The notes: generated by a model not told the origin, from the sequence alone. DNA of 12,784 bases from Cyclobacteriaceae bacterium (GCA_026994125.1 JALWRJ010000451.1:1-12784); one strand, 5' to 3'; counted from the first letter of the stretch, positions 1 to 8,713 are shown. Translations and numbers: made by a program.

Positions 1-41
1 GTCGAAAAAGTAGGCAGATAGCACATACTGGAATTTTACTG

Positions 42-56
42 TTAATCCTGGATTAA
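42..56. repeat. 15-nt palindrome after the last gene of the caspase locus
   Basis: TTAATCC and GGATTAA are perfect inverted arms around a single T, five bases beyond the stop codon at 61. The loop is too short for a good terminator unless the inner pairs open, and no T-run follows on the minus strand. It could be a protein-binding site or chance. The window ends too soon to see what lies beyond. Confidence 0.3.
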
Positions 57-60
57 GGTA

Positions 61-1845
61 TTACTCTCCGTACTCCAGTTGGTACGATATATCGTTACCA
101 ATACTTTTCTTCGCTTTTTCGTATGCCTTGGCACTAGCCAGTTCAAAATTAGCTCCCGAGCCTTTAATGCTGGTTAACGAGTTTTTGTATATTTCTTTAC
201 CGGTATCGGTGCGTACCATCGAAACCGTAGCATCTAAATACGAAAACTTAGCATAGCCACTCTGTTGACCTTTGCGTGTAGAGGCCTCGATGGCAATTAT
301 ATAGTCGGCTCCTTCGGGGCTATCTAAAAATTTATAGTCCAGTGCTAACAAAGCATTTTTTACTGAAGGCGCTAAAATGTTTATTCTCAAAGGTTTGCCC
401 AGCGACATCTCGGTAGAGGTAACATACACCGTTGGGGCTAAAATTTTAAGTTTAATTTGGCTGGTTTTAGGAGGGTTTGCCGCCAATGTGCTTTGTACAA
501 ATGGGTTTTGAGCCGGCAAATCAAGCAACGCAGGTACATCAACCAGGGCATTTATCAACAACTCACCACTGGTTTTAATTTGTTCGGTATTAAGCACCAG
601 TTGCACTTGACCGGCTTTATTCGACACCAAGGTAGTTTGGTATTCTTCTGCTTCATCGCGTGTGATGTAAAACTTTACAGGAATGCCTTCCATGGGCTTG
701 CCTTGTAAATCTACGGTTACGTTTATCGGGCGTTTAAACAAGTTTACTTTTTTAATGATGTAGTCTGGCTGTTCCGGTTGTAAAGTGATGGCTTCTAAGT
801 TCTTAATGTATTCAAAATTTTCGGGCAGAAAGGTTAAATCGCCAAACTGAACTGCGCTATAAGGAAATTTATTGTTTACCGTAGCTTGTACCTTACCATT
901 GGCATCCACAAAACTGGTAGTAGCCACAATTTTGTCATTGGCCAGGCTAAAACTTCCTTCAAAGGTAAAATCACATGCATCGGTGGCCACGGTTACCGAT
1001 TTTAAATCTGTAAGCTTATTAATTACCCTTTGCCCAAAGGCAGAAGAAAATTTGCTTGCTTTGCCCGAATTTTGGTAACCAATAATTCCCGGGCAAATGG
1101 TAATGCCGGTATTGGCAATTTGCAATTGTAGCCCATACGCATAAAAAGCAGCCAGTTGGTGTACATTCAAACTTCCTTTGTTAAAAAAGTTATCGGTTCC
1201 CTGGGCAATATCTAATTTCATCTGGCCAATCTTTTTAAAATCGAGCTTATCGTCTTGGTCTAAGGCCATTAACATCACAGCCGATTGGTTAATTTCTTTT
1301 AGTTTTTGCTGGCTTTCGAAAAGCAAATCAATAGCTTTTTCTTTATTTCCGGCTGTTATGGCATTATTGGCCAGCATTACATTATTATCGATAGCTGCCG
1401 TGTTTTTTTTAATAATATCCAGGTTGTATTCAATAAGATCGGGAATACTTACATAGGAAAACGAGAAGGCTGTTTTTTTCTTTTTGTGGTAATAATTTTC
1501 GTATTTTAAACCTACCAGCTCGGCATTAGATACCGAAACAGAGTTTTGGTCGAGCAATTGAGTTGACTCTGTATTTACAATAGAAATGTTCATTACTGTT
1601 TCGGATTTTACATTCACATGTACCGATTCAATAATTTGATTACGCGACATCTGATTAAGTTGCTTGTAAATATTAGCCAGACTCTCTTTTTTGCCCACCA
1701 ATTCGGAACTTAACCCTACCAGGTATTTATCGGAAGGGTATTTAGCTTCGCGTTGGTAGGGGTCTAGCCAGTCGGGTGCATCTTTTTGGGCATAACCAGT
1801 AACCGTACTGGCTAAAATAACAAACAGTGTAATTAGCTTTTGCAT
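61..1845 (-). CDS. Secreted LPP20-like multidomain protein of the caspase locus
   Basis: The 594-residue product has a signal peptide of about 19 residues (cut after GYA, before Q20), so it is exported. Residues about 24-140 read like an LPP20-type domain, including 'DKYLVGLSSE' followed by a helix. Residues 140-190 are helical and charged. Residues about 245-330 (from 'GITICPGIIGYQNSGK') look like an alpha/beta module of the CsgG/FlgO/LpoB kind. Residues 372-435 resemble an Ig-like or Big_1-like beta sandwich ('GKPMEGIPVKFYITRD'). The last 85 residues, from 'GADYIIAIEAS', may be a second alpha/beta module. These domain names are inferences from sequence character. It is the third minus-strand gene after the WD40-caspase and a smaller LPP20-like gene. 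A terminator-like hairpin lies just before its start, so its expression may be reduced or conditional. No enzyme motif was seen. A role as an envelope scaffold or sensor for the caspase is a guess. Confidence 0.8.
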   Translation of the reverse strand: MQKLITLFVILASTVTGYAQKDAPDWLDPYQREAKYPSDKYLVGLSSELVGKKESLANIYKQLNQMSRNQIIESVHVNVKSETVMNISIVNTESTQLLDQNSVSVSNAELVGLKYENYYHKKKKTAFSFSYVSIPDLIEYNLDIIKKNTAAIDNNVMLANNAITAGNKEKAIDLLFESQQKLKEINQSAVMLMALDQDDKLDFKKIGQMKLDIAQGTDNFFNKGSLNVHQLAAFYAYGLQLQIANTGITICPGIIGYQNSGKASKFSSAFGQRVINKLTDLKSVTVATDACDFTFEGSFSLANDKIVATTSFVDANGKVQATVNNKFPYSAVQFGDLTFLPENFEYIKNLEAITLQPEQPDYIIKKVNLFKRPINVTVDLQGKPMEGIPVKFYITRDEAEEYQTTLVSNKAGQVQLVLNTEQIKTSGELLINALVDVPALLDLPAQNPFVQSTLAANPPKTSQIKLKILAPTVYVTSTEMSLGKPLRINILAPSVKNALLALDYKFLDSPEGADYIIAIEASTRKGQQSGYAKFSYLDATVSMVRTDTGKEIYKNSLTSIKGSGANFELASAKAYEKAKKSIGNDISYQLEYGE

Positions 1846-1858
1846 AATTATAAGGGGT

Positions 1859-1895
1859 AAAAAAGAAGGTTGGAATGATCTTTGCCACCCAACCT
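1859..1895 (-). terminator. Intra-operon terminator or attenuator hairpin
   Basis: On the minus strand AGGTTGG pairs perfectly with CCAACCT (plus-strand arms 1889-1895 and 1867-1873) around a 15-nt loop. TCTTTTTT follows at once (1866 down to 1859). This is the form of a Rho-independent terminator, though the stem is only 7 bp. It lies after the stop of the small LPP20-like gene (1944) and ends 14 bp before the ATG at 1845. It may therefore act as a partial terminator or leader attenuator that lowers expression of the downstream gene. Confidence 0.55.
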
Positions 1896-1943
1896 CCTCT
1901 ATATGTTTAACTCAAATTGCCTGCATACAGTAGCCAGGTAAAT

Positions 1944-2606
1944 TTAGTTATCCCATTTCATTAGTTTCTCTAATTTATCCTGGGCAATATCGGTTTCTTC
2001 TTCCAATTTTTTAGAAATAGCACGTTGAGCCACCTCCATAGCCTTTTTAGAGTTATAGGCTATTCGAACAAATACCTCTGTATTTTTGTTTTTTAAGGTG
2101 CGGTATATTTCGAATAAGGGTAAGGTACGGCCCAACTCTTGGGCAATAATATTTTTTGATGCAGCTACTGTTTTAGTTACTGAAGCTGCTTCTTCGCTAT
2201 TAAATTGCTGGTTGGCAATATTGTTTTCTATAAGAGCTGCTACCTGGGTAGAAATGGAACCGGCCAGTTCCAGCTTAGCCAATTCAGTAGCTTGCAATTT
2301 GGCGGCACTTTGTGTATTTGCCACCGAGTTACCCGAAGCTACAATGTAAAGTGGGTAGCCATCTTCATCCATTTCGTATTGGCGAACCCAGGCAGTTTCT
2401 ATTTGTTTTTCCATGGGCAACGCCCCCGGAGAAACATGGTAGCCTTCTTTTTTAAATTTTTTAGCTTCTTTACGTGCCTCTTTTACGGCTCGTTTTTTAA
2501 TTTCTTTTTTGCCCATTTTGCGGGCATCTTTAGTTTGCGCTACGGTTACTGTTGAAAAAGCAAAAACTAACGCAATTAGCAGTGTTAATGATTTGATAAG
2601 TTTCAT
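1944..2606 (-). CDS. Small secreted LPP20-like protein
   Basis: The 220-residue product has a clear signal peptide (residues 1-23, cut after TVA and before Q24). A strongly basic helical stretch (about 26-55, rich in K, R and E) follows. Residues about 85-200 form an LPP20-like domain: 'YIVASGNSVANT' leads into a long helix, then 'TEVFVRIAYNSKKAMEVAQ' near the end. LPP20 is named after a Helicobacter lipoprotein, but this protein has no lipobox cysteine and should be soluble in the periplasm or loosely envelope-bound. It starts 30 bp after the WD40-caspase stop, so the two are almost surely cotranscribed. The larger downstream protein has a related domain, which suggests two paralogous partners for the caspase. 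The basic helix could bind membrane or polyanions (inference). Exact function unknown. Confidence 0.85.
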   Translation of the reverse strand: MKLIKSLTLLIALVFAFSTVTVAQTKDARKMGKKEIKKRAVKEARKEAKKFKKEGYHVSPGALPMEKQIETAWVRQYEMDEDGYPLYIVASGNSVANTQSAAKLQATELAKLELAGSISTQVAALIENNIANQQFNSEEAASVTKTVAASKNIIAQELGRTLPLFEIYRTLKNKNTEVFVRIAYNSKKAMEVAQRAISKKLEEETDIAQDKLEKLMKWDN

Positions 2607-2636
2607 AATTTTTTTAGTTTATAAGTTAAAAGTACA

Positions 2637-5528
2637 TTATTTATTTAAATTCATAACAGATAATCGGCTAATTGTAGCCGGTTTTTGCGTGGTTGGGTGT
2701 TGGGTGTCATTAGTTAATTCAATCGTACGTTCCGACACGTAAAAATCGAGTTCACGCAAATAAATGGTTCCATCGGGCTTAATATCGGCTTTCCCGTTTT
2801 TAATACCTTCGAGCAAAGCCAGTGTAAAAGCACCGTGTTTCCAGTCGGGTGTTTCCAGGGCCGACTCGCTACCGGTAGCTGCGGCCATAAAGACCAATCC
2901 GTTTTCATCGCTGGTTGCTAAACGGATAGCCTCGGTATTATTGGCTTGATATTGCGAAAAATTAGCGCCCAGTTGTCCGCTTCTACAGGCATCCACCATC
3001 AATAGCACTTTTGCTGGCAATTGGCTCAGGGCACTGGTTATGTCTTCCCAACTTACTACGTTTTCGGGTTTTTGAATTAAGTCGGCATCGTGAGGAAGAA
3101 TAAAAAAATGCCCCTTTTCGTTTATACCATGCGAAGCAATAAACACCAATACCATATCCTTGGCTTGAACCTTTTTGGTAAGCGAAGCAAAGGCATTTAA
3201 AATGGCCTGCTTATTTGCCTTCGCATTTAAAAGCACGGAGGTTTTTACATCTTTATACACCTTGGTACCTAACGAAGTAAACACTTCCGAAATAGATTGC
3301 GCATCGTTATCGGCATAGTTTAGGTTGTATTCGGCATTAGCATACTCCGAAATTCCAATACTTAAAATGTATAAATCGGGTCGGTCAGAATAATTTATTA
3401 CCTGCAACGAACGGCCTTCACTACGGCTATCAACCCCTTCTACATAAATTATCCTTTTTTCAGATACTTTTTTAGCGTCCTGGTTGGCTACAAAAATACG
3501 CACTTCGTTTATGTCGTTGGCCAGCACCAGTTCCTGTTCTACCATCATATCAAATTCGCCCACCGATTTAGGCACTACTACCCCACGCGTATTGGAGGCA
3601 GGCCTACCATTAACCATAATTTTAACCAATTTTACTTTAGAGCTAGACCTGATGATGGCTTTTACGGTTATTTTAGTTTTATTCAGGGTGGTTTCGAGCA
3701 ACTCAGGAGTTACCCACTCCACTTGAGGAGCTTCCTTTACAATTTTTTCAGGAGCCAGGGACACCAGTTTTTCAGGTGTTCCCTCCTGGGTTTTCAATTT
3801 TTCTTTGACCATGGTAAAACTTCCCATTCGCAGGGTTTCTACTACGGTGGCCGGTTTATGAAATTTTTCGGCAAACACACTGCTTTTATAAAATTTTGCT
3901 AAAGCTTGAGGTGTTTCATTTTGTTGCCAGCCCACAAATTTTTCGCCACCACTCGAAGCCTGGTAAAAGCCTTGTGGAGTCCAAATAATCCAATCTTGCT
4001 TATTGGTTAAAAACAAGGAAGCTAACAACTCACCTGAATCTTTATTCCAAATTTTAATGGTTTGGTCGCTGCATACGGCCACTACTTTGTTTTGGTATGC
4101 CCCAATGGAAGTTACAGCACCATTAATACCTGCCAAGGCACGAATAAACTTGCCCTTACGACTATATAGTTTAAGCGAAAAGTCGCCACCAACAGCAATG
4201 GTTTTGTCATTCAGTATGCTATAGGAGCGCACCCGGCCATCCAGTTCTTTTTGCATAGCCACCGATCCGCTAAAACCAGTGCTTAGGGTGTAAGCATCAA
4301 TTTTTTGCAATTTATAGCCTCCATCCTCATGCACATCTACCTGGTAGGCATTCTGCTTAGGCACTCGCCAAACAAATTTTAATTCTTCTAAATCAAAACC
4401 AGTGGTAAAAGCATTTTTGGTTGTTTTAAATACCAATGTATTTTTGTTGATAAAAGCTACTTGAGTAGGCAAGCCCGATACTGACCTAAACAATTTAAGG
4501 GGTTCATTAGTTTGCAGGTTGTATAAAACGATGGTACCGGAAGGGCCACCGGCTAAAGCACCTACTTGTTGAGGGCCAATGGCCACAGCCGAAACACCTT
4601 TAAACGGAACCGGCACTTCCTGTGGTGTTTGTGCATTTGGCCAGGGTATCCAATAGCCTTGATGAGCACCCACTAGTAAGTGGTTATTACGAACCTGCAA
4701 CGCGCTTACCGGTTCGTTTATTGAAGCAAGGTAACCTACAAAAGCGCCCCGGTTGTCCCATAAAATAACTTTTCCTTTGTTACCGGCCGAAATAATAAAT
4801 TTCCCATCGGAACTAAAGATACAAGCCGTTACTTTATCCATGTGCATTTTCATGTCGATGGATTGGCTCCTGCCTGCCAGGTTCCAAAGTTTTACAACTC
4901 CATCGTAACCGGCCGAAACCAATTGTTTACCATCGGGCGAAAAAGAGATGGCATAAACTTGTGCGGTATGCCCGGATAAATTGGTAGCCAACTGCCCCTG
5001 GATATGCCCATTGGCATAACTAATATCCCACAATTTAACCAAACCATTGGCATCGGAGCTGGCTAGTTTTAACCCATTAGCACTAAAGGCCAGGTCAGTA
5101 ATTACATTTTGATGCCCTGTTAATAGCACCACCGGAGCCGTCTTTTTTAAATCGATAATTCTAATTTCGTTTTGCGCAAAATAGCCTCCAATCGCTACAA
5201 AGCGGTTGTCGGGCGAAAGAGCCATGGCGTAAATGGCTCCCTCGGCTCCTTGCCCGGCAAAAGGCCGCAAAGTTCTGTCAAGTTCTCCGGTTCGTACATT
5301 CCAAACACGAATGGTTTTATCATCGGATACCGAAATAAGGTAGTTACCATTACTGCTAAAGGCCATCTTATTTACAATACCTATATGCGCTTGTGCATCA
5401 ACCACCAACCTGGTTTGTGCCCGGGTAAGCAATTGACTAAAAACCAATGCCGCTAGCGCTGGGAGCAAAAAATTCACTTTCTTCTTAACAGAAAATATAG
5501 GGTAAAAGAGCAGTGGTAAAATTTTCAT
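2637..5528 (-). CDS. Secreted WD40-repeat caspase-family (C14) peptidase
   Basis: The 963-residue product begins with an export signal (hydrophobic core about 19-35, cut near RAQ at 36-38) after an unusually long N-region; ATG at 5528 is the only convincing start. Residues about 43-265 hold five recognisable WD40 blades, with signatures at 'KTIRVWNV' (71-78), 'GLVKLWDIS' (162-170) and 'GVVKLWNLA' (210-218). Weaker blades run to about 505, ending in 'QTIKIWNKDSGE'. Residues 512-536 ('DWIIWTPQGFY') are a linker motif I associate with WD40-caspase proteins. Residues about 605-700 resemble an Ig-like sandwich. The caspase fold spans about 717-950, with catalytic His800 in 'IASHG' and Cys848 in 'VDACRSG', so it should be active. 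The family cleaves proteins, and bacterial members usually prefer basic P1 residues. The substrate is unknown. It heads a unit with two LPP20-like genes. Confidence 0.93.
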   Translation of the reverse strand: MKILPLLFYPIFSVKKKVNFLLPALAALVFSQLLTRAQTRLVVDAQAHIGIVNKMAFSSNGNYLISVSDDKTIRVWNVRTGELDRTLRPFAGQGAEGAIYAMALSPDNRFVAIGGYFAQNEIRIIDLKKTAPVVLLTGHQNVITDLAFSANGLKLASSDANGLVKLWDISYANGHIQGQLATNLSGHTAQVYAISFSPDGKQLVSAGYDGVVKLWNLAGRSQSIDMKMHMDKVTACIFSSDGKFIISAGNKGKVILWDNRGAFVGYLASINEPVSALQVRNNHLLVGAHQGYWIPWPNAQTPQEVPVPFKGVSAVAIGPQQVGALAGGPSGTIVLYNLQTNEPLKLFRSVSGLPTQVAFINKNTLVFKTTKNAFTTGFDLEELKFVWRVPKQNAYQVDVHEDGGYKLQKIDAYTLSTGFSGSVAMQKELDGRVRSYSILNDKTIAVGGDFSLKLYSRKGKFIRALAGINGAVTSIGAYQNKVVAVCSDQTIKIWNKDSGELLASLFLTNKQDWIIWTPQGFYQASSGGEKFVGWQQNETPQALAKFYKSSVFAEKFHKPATVVETLRMGSFTMVKEKLKTQEGTPEKLVSLAPEKIVKEAPQVEWVTPELLETTLNKTKITVKAIIRSSSKVKLVKIMVNGRPASNTRGVVVPKSVGEFDMMVEQELVLANDINEVRIFVANQDAKKVSEKRIIYVEGVDSRSEGRSLQVINYSDRPDLYILSIGISEYANAEYNLNYADNDAQSISEVFTSLGTKVYKDVKTSVLLNAKANKQAILNAFASLTKKVQAKDMVLVFIASHGINEKGHFFILPHDADLIQKPENVVSWEDITSALSQLPAKVLLMVDACRSGQLGANFSQYQANNTEAIRLATSDENGLVFMAAATGSESALETPDWKHGAFTLALLEGIKNGKADIKPDGTIYLRELDFYVSERTIELTNDTQHPTTQKPATISRLSVMNLNK

Positions 5529-5614
5529 ATCAATATGTATTTAACAAGTACCGTACCAAAATGTTAAGTTAGTAATAAAACAACTAAAATCAGTGCTATA
5601 ATTTACCAACTATA

Positions 5615-5622
5615 CAAATTTA
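5615..5622 (-). promoter_or_regulatory. Candidate -7 element for the caspase unit
   Basis: The minus strand reads TAAATTTG, which fits the Bacteroidota -7 consensus TAnnTTTG, about 87 bp before the caspase ATG. No convincing TTTG was found at the usual -33 distance, so this is a weak call. The terminator just upstream (5723-5769) means the caspase gene needs its own promoter somewhere in 5529-5722. Confidence 0.3.
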
Positions 5623-5722
5623 TTTGCAGAAGGGCTGGTTTTCTTTGTAGATGAGCTTGCCAATACGCAAAGTGCCCTTGACTTGCTTTGCCAATACTTA
5701 AAAAAACAGTAAAGATTTTCAT

Positions 5723-5769
5723 AAAAAAACCTGCCATACAAATGCCAAGTGGCAAAATTTGTAGGCAGG
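5723..5769 (-). terminator. Rho-independent terminator after the HlyD-like gene
   Basis: On the minus strand CCTGCC (5769-5764) pairs with GGCAGG (5735-5730), and TACAAAT (5763-5757) pairs with ATTTGTA (5743-5737), with one bulged base at 5736. An inner TGCC/GGCA stem caps the hairpin. TTTTTTT (5729-5723) follows directly. It stands 80 bp past the adaptor stop and insulates the caspase unit from efflux transcription. There is no T-run on the other side, so it works only for minus-strand transcripts. Confidence 0.85.
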
Positions 5770-5848
5770 GTAAAAATCGCTTGTTTTCCTATATACCTCC
5801 CGATGCCTTGGCCTATTTACCAACACTCGGCAGAGGCGCATAGGTTGG

Positions 5849-7222
5849 CTACCTTTTCTTTCGTTTTTTATTGGTTTCTACTTTTACCAGGTCGCCATCT
5901 TTAAGCCGTTTTGACACCGCAATAAATGGGCCTGTAATTACTTCGGTTGAGTCGTTCAACTCACTCTTTATTTCAATATATTCATAATCACTTATACCCG
6001 TTTTTACTTTTTTAATTTTGGCTACTCCGTCTTCGTTTACAAAAATCACTTCAATCTTTTCTTCTTCGGCATTGGTCTTTTTATCCGTTTTTGTTCGATT
6101 AGGTTTGGTTTTGGTCTCTACTTTGTCACCCTGCTTCTTTTTGTTACTACGCTCAAGTTGCGATTTGGTACGTACGGTTACGGCAGCTAAAGGTACAGTG
6201 GTAATATTTGCTTTTGTGTTGGTAATTATGTCCACACTGGCCGTCATACCCGGCTTAAAGGGGTGCAGGTTGCCTTCTTTTTTTAAATCGTTGTACGAAG
6301 CAGGCAATATTTTAATTTTCACTTCAAATTCGGTAACAGCATCGGCCGAAGCTTTATCTTTAGCTGTATTAGCAATTTGGGTTACTACTCCTTTAAATTT
6401 TTTCCCTAAATGGGTATAGGCATCCACATCAATAATAGCTGTATCGCCTAATGAAATCCGGATAATATCATTTTCGTTTACATCGACCCGAACTTCCATA
6501 TTGTTTAAATCGGCAATACGCAGCATTTCGGTACCGCTAAAATTAGAAGTACCCACTACACGTTCGCCTTGTTTAACAACCAGTTTAGAAACCGTACCAC
6601 TTATAGGAGCCAGCACAGCTGTTTTGCGTAAGTTTTCTTTGGCATCGTCTAAGGCAGCCTGGCTACTTTTAACAATGTATTGTGCTGCCTGCACCGATGC
6701 CTGAGCAGATTTGTAATCGTTTTCGGCTACTTTAAAATTTTGCTTGGCCAACTCCCATTCTGAAGTGGAAATCACCTCTTGCTCGTAGAGGGTTTTGTTG
6801 CGGTCGTATTCTAACTTAGCTCGTTCAAAGGTTGCTTCGGTGCGGGCCAGGTTCGACTTGGCCGAGAGCAAATTAGCTTTTTGCTGGTTTAAACTTGCCT
6901 CCACTCGCTGAACCGCAGAAATATAGTTGTCGGGTCTTATTTTTACTAAAAGTTGCCCTTCGGTTACTGAGTCGCTTTCCTCTACCTTAAGTTCAATTAT
7001 TTCACCTCCTACATCGGGGCTTAGTTTTACCTCGGTTACCGGCTGCACCATGCCCGAAGCACTAATTTTTTCAACAATAGTTCTTATTTTAGGATGCGCC
7101 ACCTCTACGGCAATTTCCTTTTTGCTGCTTTTTTTAAGTACCGTAACAAGGGCCACAAGCGCTATTAAAACGCCCACTAAAATGTAAATTATTTTATTCG
7201 ATTTTTTCTTTTGCTTCGCCAT
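5849..7222 (-). CDS. HlyD/MacA-type periplasmic adaptor (membrane fusion protein)
   Basis: The 457-residue product links an inner-membrane pump to a TolC-type channel. Residues 1-10 are basic and 11-30 form one membrane anchor. The lipoyl-like half motifs lie at about 60-97 ('SPDVGGEIIELKVEESDSV') and 203-222 ('VLAPISGTVSKLVVKQGE'). Between them, 100-200 is a coiled-coil hairpin rich in A, K, E and Q. Residues about 240-335 form the beta-barrel ('FKPGMTASVDI'), and 388-455 the membrane-proximal domain. A Lys/Thr-rich segment (about 353-388) interrupts the last two, and the tail is KKRKKR. The layout fits ABC-pump adaptors such as MacA better than RND adaptors, since no lipobox is present. It starts 21 bp after the TolC-like stop. 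The usual inner-membrane partner is not adjacent because a terminator follows. Confidence 0.9.
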   Translation of the reverse strand: MAKQKKKSNKIIYILVGVLIALVALVTVLKKSSKKEIAVEVAHPKIRTIVEKISASGMVQPVTEVKLSPDVGGEIIELKVEESDSVTEGQLLVKIRPDNYISAVQRVEASLNQQKANLLSAKSNLARTEATFERAKLEYDRNKTLYEQEVISTSEWELAKQNFKVAENDYKSAQASVQAAQYIVKSSQAALDDAKENLRKTAVLAPISGTVSKLVVKQGERVVGTSNFSGTEMLRIADLNNMEVRVDVNENDIIRISLGDTAIIDVDAYTHLGKKFKGVVTQIANTAKDKASADAVTEFEVKIKILPASYNDLKKEGNLHPFKPGMTASVDIITNTKANITTVPLAAVTVRTKSQLERSNKKKQGDKVETKTKPNRTKTDKKTNAEEEKIEVIFVNEDGVAKIKKVKTGISDYEYIEIKSELNDSTEVITGPFIAVSKRLKDGDLVKVETNKKRKKR

Positions 7223-7243
7223 AAGTTGGTGCAGGTTAGTAAG

Positions 7244-8695
7244 TTAAAGTTCAATAGGTTTTCCTTGATAAAAGTCAAGTATTTTCAATTTAAATATAAA
7301 GCTGTATTTTGCTCTTAGCAGGTCTGATTTAGCCTGAAATAAATTATTTTCGGCCACCTGGTATTCGGTATAGTTGGCTGCTCCGTTCTGAAAACGTTGT
7401 TGGGTAGCTCTAAACGATTCTTTTTGTGCCTCCACACGTTTGTATGAACTTACATAGGATTTAGCCGCACTAAGGGCATCGTTGGTAGCGGTTTCAATGG
7501 TTTGTCGTAGTTGTTGTCGTACCTGTTGGGCTTGTACCTGCGCCATATCGTACGAAATTTTAGCTCGTTGTACTGCTGAGTTTACCTGTAAATTATTAAA
7601 AATTGGGATGCTTAGCCTTAGGCTTACAAACTGTCCAAAGTTATCGGATAATTGCTGGCCTGTTGGATAAGCCAGTGAATTGCGTTGCTCAATAGGTGTA
7701 ACCACCGGAGTTCCCCCTTGTGAAGTACCTACAAAGCCAATGGGGACATCGGTGTACACTCCGGTACCCTCGCTAAGGCCTCGGTCGGCAATAATAGATG
7801 AATAGCTTGTATTTAGCCCCGCATTTAAATTTAAACTAGGAAAATAGCTACCCTTAGCCACTTGCACCCCAATTTCGGCTGCAGCAACTTGTCCATCAGC
7901 ACTTTTAATTTCGGGTAAAGTAGTTTCAGCTTTTTCGTAAATTAAGGTGGCATTTATTCCATCGAGCATGGCGCTATCGAGTTCAATTTCAGGAATAACC
8001 ACTCCTAAATTTGCCGTGCCGGGCAGCAGCATGGCTTGTTTTAATTGCAACAACGAAAGCTGTAGATTATTATCGGCATTAATTACGTTTAGCTCATTAT
8101 TAGCCAACTGAGCTTCCAGGTCATACTCGGACGACCGAGGCAAGGAACCCGCCAAAACCTGTTTGTGGGTTCGGTCGAGCTGCGACTTGGTAGATTCGTA
8201 CTGCTTTTGGGCATTGTTAAGTAATTCCTGATTAAAAATAACATTGGTATATAAGGTTATTAAAGATAAAATAACGTCATTTTTCGTTTTTTCAAGATCG
8301 CTTTCGCCATTTTGTAAAAGCACCTTGTTTTGCCGTATAGTGCGCCAGGTACGGCCACCACTAAACAGAAGCCAACTGGCCGAAAGCCCGGCATTTCCAT
8401 TAGATTGTTGTTGCAATTGGGCAATGTTGGTTACCGGGTTAACAGAGCGACCCCAGTTAAAACCATAGCTGCTATTGGCATTTACCGAAGGCAACAAGCC
8501 CATTTTAGATTGCCGCAAATTGGTTTGGTTTAGCAGCACATTAAGTTGTTGGTTTTGTACATTTAAGTTATGCTCCAAGGCATAATCGATGCAGCGCTGG
8601 ATAGTCCAAAGTGAGTCGGTTTGAGCCCAGGCTGTTTGCGCTGCTAGCCCCAGTAAGGCTAGCAGTACGAGTGTTGTTGTTTTGAATTTTGACAT
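7244..8695 (-). CDS. TolC-family outer-membrane efflux channel
   Basis: The 483-residue product has a signal peptide (residues 1-24, 'AQTAWA' then Q25). It has the two-repeat outer-membrane efflux protein pattern: 'LWTIQRCIDYALEHNLNVQ' starts the first helix, 'LLPSVNANSSYGFNWG' the first beta strand region, and long Q/N/L-rich helices with a second 'GSYFPSLNLNAGLNTSY' strand region follow near 283. Three such chains should form a channel through the outer membrane and periplasm. Length is normal for the family. It lies between sdaAB (18-bp gap) and the adaptor gene (21-bp gap), so channel and adaptor are surely coexpressed. Cargo cannot be told. Bacteroidota carry many such pairs for drug, metal or peptide export. 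Confidence 0.92.
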   Translation of the reverse strand: MSKFKTTTLVLLALLGLAAQTAWAQTDSLWTIQRCIDYALEHNLNVQNQQLNVLLNQTNLRQSKMGLLPSVNANSSYGFNWGRSVNPVTNIAQLQQQSNGNAGLSASWLLFSGGRTWRTIRQNKVLLQNGESDLEKTKNDVILSLITLYTNVIFNQELLNNAQKQYESTKSQLDRTHKQVLAGSLPRSSEYDLEAQLANNELNVINADNNLQLSLLQLKQAMLLPGTANLGVVIPEIELDSAMLDGINATLIYEKAETTLPEIKSADGQVAAAEIGVQVAKGSYFPSLNLNAGLNTSYSSIIADRGLSEGTGVYTDVPIGFVGTSQGGTPVVTPIEQRNSLAYPTGQQLSDNFGQFVSLRLSIPIFNNLQVNSAVQRAKISYDMAQVQAQQVRQQLRQTIETATNDALSAAKSYVSSYKRVEAQKESFRATQQRFQNGAANYTEYQVAENNLFQAKSDLLRAKYSFIFKLKILDFYQGKPIEL

Positions 8696-8713
8696 TTTTA
8701 TTATGTTGTTGGT

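Larger units (their letters stand above)
5529..5848. other. 320-bp intergenic region between the efflux and caspase units
   Basis: No intact gene was found. The stretch holds the minus-strand terminator of the adaptor gene (5723-5769), a possible -7 element for the caspase gene (5615-5622), and a 36-codon open stretch on the plus strand (5602-5712). That stretch reads like the end of a coding sequence (it includes 'GLVFFVDELANTQSALDLL') but has no start codon. TTGCCAATAC occurs twice (5657-5666 and 5688-5697), 31 bp apart. The space at 5770-5848 shows nothing clear. Confidence 0.5.

Noticed and set aside
1..60. Open frame on the minus strand after the stop at 61, and an ATG at 26 reading MCYLPTFS
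   Set aside because: Twenty open codons in 60 bases are expected by chance and the window ends before either could be judged.
353..1500. Several plus-strand open frames inside the 594-residue gene
   Set aside because: They are antisense shadows; the minus-strand frame has a signal peptide and domain-like structure throughout.
5657..5697. TTGCCAATAC present twice, 31 bp apart, as a possible short tandem repeat or CRISPR-like unit
   Set aside because: Only two copies of 10 bp exist, and both lie in an open stretch that looks like former coding DNA.
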